Assembly (NCBI GenBank): GCA_964030785.1
Contig: OZ034972.1
Location: 53,864,538 to 53,928,537 of the forward strand
From: Siderastrea siderea
Lineage: Eukaryota; Cnidaria; Anthozoa; Scleractinia; Rhizangiidae
DNA length: 64,000 nucleotides
Reading direction: 5' to 3'
A program made the position numbers and the translations under genes. Under the pieces are notes generated by a model. It worked only from the letters and a program-made list of their open reading frames with translations, was not told the origin of the DNA and did no database searches. Below are positions 47,810 through 59,800 of this stretch, piece after piece (position 1 is the first letter of the stretch; the number at the start of each line of letters is the position of its first letter).

Positions 47810-50800
47810 TCATGTATCTTTGTTTAACTTCTGATAGTTTTCCACCATGCGGTCGTAATAGTCACGTGATAGCCAGAAACACTGGAGGGGGTCCACATGA
47901 CTTGAGCTGGTGAGAAAAAAAACACCTCAAGTTAATGAAAAAGTTTTTTGGAACATGTTAAGACGTGAAGTGATCACGAGTAATCATTTTGAGCAATCCT
48001 CAATTGCCACCATTCAACGAGCAGTACTTTTCTCTGGCGGTGCTGCTTTTTATGATGTACAAAGAAGTTATATCTTTCAAGTCTCTGGATTGAATTCTGA
48101 ATTACAAAAATTATAATAAAAGCTACGGGAGCAGCACTTTCTAGCAACGTTAGTTCTTTTAGTTATTTCCTAAGCTGAAATTTCGGTTGTACTTTGGTAC
48201 AGGTAAACGTTAAAACAAAACTCGTAACTTGGAAGTAGCGTACCTTTTACCGTTACAAAACTTGATGACCAGCCTGCGACCATTTGCACCAGCTACCCAA
48301 CCCGGCAAGTACAAGTACAAGGCTAAAGGAAAACAAAGAACAGAAAAAAAAATGATTAGAATACTGATTTCTTTAAAAGGCTTTTAAAGAGTAATTACGT
48401 GTTTTCTTGGTTTTTATGATTTCTGTGCATAAATACGCGTAAGTTGCTCTTTCTAATCAAAAGGAACATTTTTTTATTCTCCTATTTCTCGTTTTATCAG
48501 ATGCTTTCTATTTCATACGTGCATGTTTTCCCGCGCTTGGCACAGCCTGCAGATTTCACGCGCTGCGCAACTTTGCAACGTGTCCCGATGTGGTTTGTTA
48601 TTAACAATATCTGCAATATCTTGACGTAACCGTAGATACAAAAGCAAAAAATTCCTCAGTTGCCATAACCAAGTTCAAAATTCTTCGTACCTGGATCTGA
48701 GAGTGCGAGCACGCGATCCCCTATTGTGAGCGGACGTCGTTTCGTGTGAGCACCAAAGATGTAGCCAGAACTCTGAATAAAGAATCACAAATGGCAATTG
48801 TTATGGTACAATGATTAACAATTATTCCAGGAGCACTCGTTGGACATGGGGTGATAAATAACCAATTTACAGGGGCTTAGTTGGCTATCTATAAAGTGGA
48901 ATATGGTAATCGTGGCCGAATTTTTTGCCATACTTTGGACAAAAAATATTTCGACGTTGCGGCACTTGACATGGCATCCATTTTCCTTATAAGGCAAAAG
49001 CTGGAAATTCAATAACCGAAATTGAAAATTTCGTCAATATAAATAATATTCTTGGGAGTCATAAAGTACTTGTAGAGTGTATTTGGGCCAATGACTGTTC
49101 AAAACAGTTTTTTTTACCAACGGTTCACATATACAGTCTGCCTTCTCCTCAATCTAAATGTGTTCTTAATAGTCCACCCTTAACACTATACACTCAACAT
49201 TGTTTTTACCTGTAATTGTACCGTCTGATCAGCCCACTCGATAATGTACTGTCGGCCATTACCAACACGTTCTCGCACGGTTCCTAAACAAACACGCGTA
49301 CGTTAGTACTTAACTCTAACTAAAATTTGTATTAATAACAACATCTGTTTTGTGGAGTACTTTGATATTAGCTTTTTTTACACGACTTAAAAGAAATAAG
49401 CAGACAGAATACGCAAAATGATAAAGATCGGTTTGCATGCGACTGATGATTTCCTGGGAAGCAAGCGGAAGCAGAAGTGTATAAAAATGAGTAGTGTATA
49501 AAAAGGAAGAAGACTAAAACAACTGAGAAGTTAATGTTTCAGTTTCTTGTGTGCGCTTCTTTCACGTGTAAAGTAAAACTTTGCGCTTGCATAACATGAA
49601 TTATCCTGTGATGCTTTCACGTAAAGAACAGCATAAGGTATATATAACGACGTACAGGACTCCAGGGTAACATAATGGACTGGACCCTTGGGCTGGGATT
49701 GTAAAATGTATACTTGCAAAAATAAAACGGTTTCAACAGATCCAGTTATAACGACGTACCAAGATGAAACATGCCGTCCTTGTCGTTCCTGGCCACTACA
49801 GCCTGACCAACCAAGCTCTCCTCACACTGCAGGATATACTGACAATCTCTTTCAAACTTCTCAGGCGTTATCAGGTAACACTCTTCTCGCGGTAGAACAC
49901 TTTCTATGCCATCGTAGTGTCGCACGTACAGTCCACTGTCCTCCAGCCTCAGTACTGTCCCTGGGGACAGAACAAAATGTCAAGAAATCCTTTAACGAAT
50001 CCAAGGAAGCGATAACATGTAATTCCTATGGTTTGCCCCCATGGTTACCCATCCTTCTCAAGCAAAAGTCTTTCCTCCAAGGTCACCCTTCATAACCAAA
50101 CACGTCTCTTTACTCCTAATAGCAGACCAAATTCAACACTGGATTAAAAAATTTCTAACAAATAACAAGTAAAACAGTGTGCAGCAACAGATAGGTAAGT
50201 ATTAAATTATGGTGCATACTGCGGTACGAAAAGGCGTTAGGAGGCTGTACGGCAATTAAGCTAGCTTTCCAAACCTGAAACCGACCTAACTCTCAAAATA
50301 ACTTGTCAATTTTATGTCATGAAGTTCGTTGCCAACAGTAGCGATAAAATTAAGACAAATTTGTTGACTTTTTCTTTGTACCTGGTGCATAGCTGTATGG
50401 GAAGGAGGGATGAAGTGCTATCACAGGATCGTGTACACGGATCTCATTATCAGCATCGTCAGCGTCTGTGATGATGTCAGGGCGGTAGATTTGCTCCAAG
50501 TCACCCACGCTGTCTTCTACTAAGTGACTACCATCTCCACAGTCTTGATGAATGGTGCCTGATAAAAAAAGCAAAAACCTAGTCAGTCGTTCCAAACATC
50601 CCATACTAAACAAGCCAAGATTCTATCTTTAAACTGATAAGGATGCAAAACCTAGTCAGTCCTTTCAAACAGGAAATGCTAACCAAGCCACGATTCTATC
50701 TTTAACCCGTTGTATTCACACAGAACAACACGCAGACCTCTTATTTGCATAATTTTAGAATTTCAGATTCGAGGACAGTTGTGTTGGCATCCGTCGCTGT

Positions 50801-53800
50801 AATTTCAATTTCAACTAAAACATTATAATTGACAAGGCCTAATTAACACAAGCTTCATAGTCTCCTTTAGGCCTCCTCGCCACTGTTGCCATCATTTTTT
50901 CTTCTTTCTTTTTCCTTTACTCATTATCTTTGTATTGTTGTCTGTGGTGTGGCAAAAAAAGCTGTCGGGTAACTAAATGAAGGCTACTGTTTAACTTTCC
51001 AAGCAGTTTCTTCGAATTCTGATTGGAAGATAGATCTCTACAGCATCATGCAAATTAAGTGGGTGTGGTCACACCCCAGTTTGCACGCTAGGTGTTCAAA
51101 ACATTCATTTTCCTTTCTGTACGTGTAGCAGAAAGTCAACGATTACAGTATGTAAATGACTACAGGGTAGTTGATGTTTCCATGGCAGCCAAGGTAATAG
51201 CTTTCTCGTCCCTATCTAATGTATAAAAAAAATAATTGCGACACACTGCACATCAGCCAAGTTTCATTCCTTCATTCCTTCGATTTCATTCATTTGATGC
51301 AATGAATAAGCAAAGTTCTGAAATAGCGACTTGTTACCTCTATAGTACCATCCCTCGTCAGACCACCGAGCTAGAACTTCGTCCCCCACTTCCACAGATT
51401 TTGGAACGTGGCCAATTTCTACCGCGGGGTCCTCTTCCGGAGGCAGACGGGCTAAAAATGGGAAATGGACAGAGCCATGAGTCAGTAATGACCAAGGGTA
51501 AACTATCACACTAAAACAACAAACCAGTGACATAGTGTTACGCGTCACGGAACGGGGTCTTTTAAAAGTATATATTTTTTCAAAATGACGAAATCGTGGT
51601 TTGTTCACCGCCTTACACATGACAGGCACGTATTTAAAAAGTAGTGCCATCTACAACCCAAGGTGTGACGCGAAAGTTTCACCCCAGCTCCTTAATACCT
51701 ATGTTGTTTCTTCACACCTCGGTATTCCGATGATACATCGTTTAGGCATTACTAGCATTAAAATTCATTGCTAGAAACACGTGGAAGACCTCTTTAATAC
51801 TGGCCAACACAATCAATTTTTGTTTGAACAAAATGCAATTGAAATCATTACACTAAGAATACAAAACCACCTAACGACAAGCGTTTCTCTTCTTGTCTTT
51901 AGTGTGTTTTTACTAACAACAAGCTAGCCAAACCAAAAATCATTAATATTAGGGTCACACTGTATTGCAGCCCATTACATCGAGAATACGCAGCACCAAC
52001 TCACAGATCAAGAGCCCATGGGATCCTTTAGTCAGCAGACACGCTTCGTTTCCATTGGACACGTGTACCTGGACTGCAGGGGGCTCCTCTTCACTGCCAG
52101 CAGGGGCTGCAGCCTCGTCCACATCCTTTTCATTATCAGAGGAGTCTGGTGATGAGGATGATGACGATGACGAAGACGAAGATGACGATGACGATGAAGA
52201 CGATTTTCTTTTCTCACTTTTCTTAGATTGTTTATCTTCGTCTTCATTTTCATTTTCTTGTTTGTGTTCGTCATCAGATTCTGGCGGCAGGCTGTTACGA
52301 GAAGACCTTTTGGAAGATCTAGATCGGGCAGAGGTTGGTCTTGAAGATTCCGCGACTGGGTTACCGGGCGTGGAAGACTTCTCCGATGTTTTGTGTGAGC
52401 TGCGAGGGGAACCTATAAACGACGAAATACTAAATTGCTAAACTGGAGTGCTTATGCAGAACGGGTAACCCTATAAATTACAACTGATAAATTTCATTGA
52501 ATGGGGGGACTCTCAAATGTTTTGCCTTAACGCGTTTTATAACGGTTCTTCATTTCATTAACTTTCTTTTGTAACACACATCATGATACGCCCAAGTCGA
52601 TCGTGGTGCAGGAGTAAGGGGATGAAGTAATTCGAGTGACACATAACTATCTATCTGGAATCCTCGATCTTGCGTTGCAGTTCAATGTATTGGTGAAAAG
52701 CGGTCTCCTTACCTTTAGACGAAGATTTCTCAGACCCCTTAACCGATCCTCTAGGAGACGAACGCGGGCTAGAGCGAGCCGACGCGGGACTGGGCGGAGA
52801 AATCGAGCGCGACCTTGGAGGGGAGACTGGTGGTATATCAGGAGGCTTGACCCGGGATCGCTCGGTTCTTTCTTGCCTTGGAGTCTGGAGACTGCTCGCC
52901 AGTTGTTGTAGGAGCTGTTGTTGTTGGAGCTGGAGTTGCTGAGTCTGACTGTATTGCTGCATTAGTAGCTGCTCTTGTTGTTCTTTTTGTTTCTTTAGCA
53001 GATCTTCCTGTTGGTTTTGAAGTCGTTTTTGTTCTTCTTGGATCTCCTTTTGTCTGTTAAGTTTAAAAATGTATGTTTTCAATAATAGCATTTTGTTAAA
53101 TATGTGTAGTTACCAAGCTATCAAATAGGAGTTGTCGCTATTACGACAAACATCTGCTTACTTCAGAGCTTAACAGTTCCGTTCTCGCTTTATCAGCACA
53201 CTTGACGCTTGCGACATTACCGATCCTATACAGGACGTGTGTCACGTACCAACCAGTAAATTCGAGCTTAGCTCTCACTATGAGTCATACTGTACCTAAG
53301 TCGTTAGAAATTTCAGTAAGCGAACCCGACCCATGGATTCACCCGCTCTTTCAGTGTCAGATGTATTAAGCTAGGAGACAAGCTAAATGGGGACACTTAT
53401 CTTGAAACCAGTAGTTTAAAATAATAAGACATTGGTAAAATCAGAAATCTGTATACAAGGTAAGAAAATAGTAAAACTGTATAGAATCATATGCAAATGT
53501 ACGTTGAGTGGGCAAATTCTGAACTATAATCAAGTCCGTCGCAGGTAACAACAGTTGCTGTTGTTGTCTCGCATACTGCTGATACCAACTTTCATCAGTT
53601 ATATTAATACTATGTTCCTCATTTTGTTTAATTTCAATAACCACTTAAGATATAAAAATAGCGGAAGAGGAGAGTGCATGGCATGTATCATGTATTTGAA
53701 GACAATCATAAGCCTAATGAAAACTGTTTCCAATATTATAAAGGTGCTTTCCAAGCGTGTCTCCTGTGCCAGTAAAACATAGTAAAGTAATATTTATGCG

Positions 53801-56800
53801 TGCAGGTCATCTCAGACAGTGATGTAATCTGTTCAAACCTGTTATTCTGTTCATCTATCTGCTGCTGCAGGAATTTTTGTTGATCGTCATCTAGTTCTCG
53901 CCGCTTCTCCTTCAGTTCTTCCACTGCCCTCTGGTGCTGCTCCCTCTCCTCCTCCAGTTGCCTTTGCACATCTTCTATCTTCCTTTTCACCTCATCCAGC
54001 TGCTTCCTATGCTCCTCCTCCAGCTCCTGCTTCAGTTCCTCGAAAGGTCTTCTTTCCTCTGACGGCTCCCGGGGTGATAATCCCTTGGAGGAGGGTGTGG
54101 GGCTTCTGCTGGGGCTCGCGCTGCGACTGCGGCTTCTGCTGCGACTACGATGCCCCTTGCTGCTCGCGCGGCTGCTCTTGCTGGAGTGACTGCTGGCTCG
54201 ACTGCTTGCTTGGCTTCGCGGGGACTCATCTCCATTACCTTTGTCTAAAATGAATAAAATGAGCGTCCGTCATGGGAATAAACAGTCACACAAACTACAA
54301 TAAGATCAGCCAATTTACCCTTATCGACGAAGGTAGCGTCGTCATCAGCTTCTTTTGAAAACACCCCAAACGGTGTTGTTCTGAAAACAAAAAAAAGTGG
54401 TGATTAGTCCGGGAAATTGTCGGCTTCCTGGCTCGCATAATCTCTCTTCAACATGTTTGCTACAGTTCTCCCCTTAAAGTCTGCAACAAACTAGGTAAAG
54501 TGAAAACGCACGTGCCATTTTTGTGCCGTTTTTCTGCAGAAAGACAGACCCTAATTTGTCCCTCTTGTTTTCTCTTCACAAATAACCAGAAACTTTCAAA
54601 GTTTTCCGAAGATTACTTGAGCATCTTTCCAATGTCTGAAATAGCCAAAGCGAGTCCGTTGTTAACCAAAAATGATCGTTCACTTCTAAAGATACACACA
54701 CAGGGAGGCCACGTTCACGCAAAGTACGTTCATGCAAAGTAAGGACTGTGCCTTCGTGAGTAACCTGCAGTGTTAGTTTCCTTAGTTTACTTCAGTTAAC
54801 AACTTACGATCGATAAGCGGAAAGCAAAGCGTCACGGATGTAGCGACAGGCGAACGTGTAGCGTGCTTTGGAAATCTTCACCAGGTCATTCCGCACAGAC
54901 GTGATCTAAAAGACATAATAACAAATTACTTTTATAACCTTTCGGAGCAACAAAAACCTCAGTACCCTTGCAAATAAGCAAATTCAAATTATCTACGTCC
55001 CATAAAGAACAACAAGAAAACAACCGCGAATGTGATTGATCTACGGGTCAGGGCTAGCAGTTTTCTCCTGCTTTACACATTGCCAACACCATAAAAGTTG
55101 TCTGGAATACGCAATTTTGGATTGATCAACTGAGCTGATAAGGTAAATTGGCCACCGTTAAGAGATTGAACGCAGACGTTTCGAGCGTTAGCCCTTCGTC
55201 AGAGCGAATCAAGGAATTGTGGGTTGCACTTGGTTTATATGGAAAGGGGTAGAGCTATGATTCAGCTAATTTATTCTTGTTTTTCACGTTGCCATGTTCC
55301 TACCAATAGCGTAGCTCCACCACTCTCCTTATAAACCAAGTGCAACCCACAATTCCTTGATTCGCTCTGACGAAGGGCTAACGCTCGAAACGTCAGCTTT
55401 CAATCTCTTTACGGTGGTCAATCTACCTTACCAACTCAGTTGACAAATCCAAAATTTTGTGTTTCACGTCCCCAAAGACGCAGCACCACAGTTTCTTTGG
55501 AAACTTACCCCCTTCTTTGTCTAGAATACGGGCTGATCGTATTTCTCGCCAACTGTTTTCCTGTATGTTTTGCTAACTGTTCTTGTGAGGTTCACATACA
55601 CCAACTTGAGTAAAATAACTTTTGTTGGTTTTTAAGGCGTCTTAAAAGAAATAACTGATGTCACTGACCTTCTTTCCGTTAAATCGCAGTATTGTATAAC
55701 ACTTGGTCGCGGGGGCTTTCCTTAGCGGTACAACCTGAACAATCCCCGGCACGTAACACTGCACCGCATCGTTTAGCTCGTCATCCTCTTCCTCGCGTGG
55801 AACGAGAGTCTTGACGAGCACGAAATCACCCACCTGATGAACAAGATGCGTATTAGCTAAAAAAGAAACCATGCGCTTTACAGTCTTCATTTCTTCAGTC
55901 AAAACCCGCTTTACATATTCCCGCTTAACTCGGACATCTGTTGGTCTCGATTAACCATTTCCATGAAACCATTACACTTAATACGAACATCCCGTAACAC
56001 GGAGACCTTTCCTGGTCCCAAAAGCTGTCCGTAATGATAGAGTTTGAATGTTTGTTAAATCGAGTGGGTTTTGAAGCAATTTAGGAGAGATGTGAGGCAT
56101 TGCTGAGGCCTGCTTTTCATCAATGAAATTTTAAATAGGATCCTTAATTGACAAAGACGCGCGTGGAGAACTGAACTCCAAGGAAACCTTTCGTTTCATT
56201 TTCATGCAGTAACCTCACTAGTCACTGTTTACTACGTGCTTCTGAGAGAGTGTTTGAATATATGAAGATCGCCTAACGACTTTCGGCTAGCCCAAGACAA
56301 GGGAAAACCATTTTGCCATGGCGGCGCCACTGCCAGGTAATTGCAAAAACATTGCGAGGTGCGTTATAAAAGGCTACACAAGGGAAAACAATTTTGCCAT
56401 GGCAGCGCCACTGCCAGGTAATTGGAAAAACATTGCGAGGTGCGTTATAAAAGGCTACACAAGGGAAAATAATTTTGCCATGGCGGCGCCACTGCCAGGT
56501 AATTGGAAAAACATTGCGAGGTGCGTTATAAAAGGCTACACAAGGGAAAACAATTTTGCCATGGCGGCGCCACTGCCAGGTAATTGGAAAACACTGCGAG
56601 GTGCGTTATAAAAGGCTACACAAGGGAAAACAATTTTGCCATGGCGGCGCCACTGCCAGGTAATTGGAAAACACTGCGAGGTGCGTTATAAAAGGCTACA
56701 CAAGGGAAAACAATTTTGCCATGGCGGCGCCACTGCCAGGTAATTGGAAAAACATTGCGAGGTGCGTTATAAAAGGCTACACAAGGGAAAACAATTTTGC

Positions 56801-59800
56801 CATGGCGGCGCCACTGCCAGGTAATTGGAAAACACTGCGAGGTGCGTTATAAAAGGCTACACAAGGGAAAACAATTTTGCCATGGCGGCGCCACTGCCAG
56901 GTAATTGGAAAACACTGCGAGGTGCGTTATAAAAGGCTACACAAGGGAAAACAATTTTGCCATGGCGGCGCCACTGCCAGGTAATTGGAAAAACATTGCG
57001 AGGTGCGTTATAAAAGGCTACACAAGGGAAAACAATTTTGCCATGGCGGCGCCACTGCCAGGTAATTGGAAAACACTGCGAGGTGCGTTATAAAAGGCTA
57101 CACAAGGGAAAACAATTTTGCCATGGCGGCGCCACTGCCAGGTAATTGGAAAACACTGCGAGGTGCGTTATAAAAGGCTACACAAGGGAAAACAATTTTG
57201 CCATGGCGGCGCCACTGCCAGGTAATTGGAAAAACATTGCGAGGTGCGTTATAAAAGGCTACACAAGGGAAAACAATTTTGCCATGGCGGCGCCACTGCC
57301 AGGTAATTGGAAAACACTGCGAGGTGCGTTATAAAAGGCTACACAAGGGAAAACAATTTTGCCATGGCGGCGCCACTGCCAGGTAATTGGAAAAACATTG
57401 CGAGGTGCGTTATAAAAGGCTACACAAGGGAAAACAATTTTGCCATGGCGGCGCCACTGCCAGGTAATTGGAAAAACATTGCGAGGTGCGTTATAAAAGG
57501 CTACACAAGGGAAAACAATTTTGCCATGGCGGCGCCACTGCCAGGTAATTGGAAAACACTGCGAGGTGCGTTATAAAAGGCTACACAAGGGAAAACAATT
57601 TTGCCATGGCGGCGCCACTGCCAGGTAATTGGAAAACACTGCGAGGTGCGTTATAAAAGGCTACACAAGGGAAAACAATTTTGCCATGGCGGCGCCACTG
57701 CCAGGTAATTGGAAAAACATTGCGAGGTGCGTTATAAAAGGCTACACAAGGGAAAACAATTTTGCCATGGCGGCGCCACTGCCAGGTAATTGGAAAAACA
57801 TTGCGAGGTGCGTTATAAAAGGCTACACAAGGGAAAACAATTTTGCCATGGCGGCGCCACTGCCAGGTAATTGGAAAAACATTGCGAGGTGCGTTATAAA
57901 AGGCTACACCGTTTCAAGTTACTCTACCTTAAGCGAGGGGCATGGCCTGGCTCCCTGCATAGCGATGACGTATCTGGCGGAGACCACTTGACGATCAAAG
58001 TCCCGGAAGTCAACCTCGACATACCGCGAGTTCAAACACCGCGTCACGACGCCTGCGTAATAAAAACCATCGACCTCGTTCCGCGCCAGGACCTTGTGGT
58101 TTAGAAGGCGATTTTTGTTGGAGGTGGACTGGGCAGGCGGGGAGGGCTTGGGAGCCTGTTTAATATGAAACAAAACTGTCAGCTTATAAAAGGTGCAAAG
58201 GTCTAATACAGGTAGTCGTTAGATGCACCAAATGCATAAAGAAACACTAGGACGAGCCTTTTCTTCCCGTACTTGCAAATCCTAAAACCCAAAGCAGAAC
58301 TGAAAATGACACTCGGTCATCGCACACTACCCTACCAAATTCCTCAAACCTTCGACTGACTTTCAAGATGTGCTCGGACTTGGCGTCCGGAATGACTCAG
58401 CTTTTGATCTAAAAAAATAGTACGTTATGTTACTGTTAATGAAATCTAAATGATCTTATTGAAATCGCCCCATAATGCATTGCACAGCCTTTTAGCACGT
58501 CCCATATGCCGGTACACTATGTGAGCGCTTAAAGAATGGCGAATCTGGAAGGGCACATTCTGCTAAGCACGAAAAAACCTTTTTGAGCCCTGTTATAAGA
58601 TTCGGATCCCTATGAATAAGAAAATAAACAACTGACGTGTCAGTAATCCGAAAATTGTTACCAATGTTGGCCGTCGTACTTAATACGTCACGCAGCCCAA
58701 CAAATTCTCTTAAACAAACCCAGATTCATCTCATCCTCACAAATGGGATTTCAAGCTGGTTGCAGAGGGCCCCAAGAGGTCCGTTAATTGGCGTAATTTT
58801 TCGTAAGTAACAAAGGATGAATAATGGAAACTTACCTTTGTCATGATCTGTTCTATCCGCTTGTTCTCTGCTTCTTCTCGGGCTTTTCTTTGTTGCTCGG
58901 CTATTTCGCGGGAGGCCTATCGAAGGAGAGAAACTTCTGTAAACAACGCTCGAGGATTTAAAAACGACACACAAGTTCTTCTGAAATGGGTTAAATTTAA
59001 TGAAATTTTCTGTTACAAAAGGCCACCTTTTGATAATGGCCGCACGGCTGACCGTTTCATTCATTTGAAATAGTATAAAGAGAAGTCAACGAAACAATGA
59101 TTTGCCTAGTAGGAAACGTCTAGAAGAAGAACCGACCATGAAGCGTTTTTCAACTCTCTTTACTTTACCTCTCTGGTTGTCTTTTACAAAGTGAAAGTTT
59201 ACTACAAGGCAACATAACAAAAAGAACTCGAATGGACTTAAAAAAAGTGACAGCGTCCGCTCAGAGGTCGTCAAGTTTCCAGTAGCCATGGAGAGAATTT
59301 TCCAAAAAACTTTCAACTGACCGCTTTACAGAGGGCGACCGCTTCAAATGGAAGTGACTTTTGTGCAAAACATCATGAATGGGAGGTGGGTAGGGAGGAG
59401 GCGTTAGGTGAATGAAGGACGATATAAATCTGCCCCAATTAAGTCTCAACACCTGTGTCCAAAATTGTGAGCTATAGCAACAACACATACACTGTTTTTA
59501 CCTCTTCTGATTTCTGTCGCAGATCTTTTGATTGTTGCAGGAATGTTTGTGCTTGTTGTATTTCTTTCTCCAGTAAATTGATATCATCTGGATTGACTGG
59601 CCAGCCTTGCTTCTCCAAGTCAGCCATGATCGAGGCTTTATTATTAAGAAACGAAGGAACCCTATCCTCAGGATACCTGGTTTATAAAGAACGACGAGGA
59701 AAACGTAGTTTAGTAACTAAGATTACCATGAATCTGTTGCACCGCATGTCTACAGACGTTCAGGGTTTTCCTGATGGTTTGCTGGTAACCATTTATACAG

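Noticed and set aside
51965..52441. Plus-strand 158-codon frame with poly-Asp
   Set aside because: Antisense of the Ser-rich VWA3B exon 52005-52412.
56297..57909. Regular direct repeats resembling a CRISPR array
   Set aside because: Units are contiguous with no unique spacers, far longer than CRISPR repeats, and the genome is eukaryotic.
56318..57991. Series of plus-strand frames starting MAAPLPGNWK or MENTARCVIK
   Set aside because: By-products of the 80/81-bp array; the frame breaks at each 80-bp unit. Kept only as a finding about motifs, not as genes.
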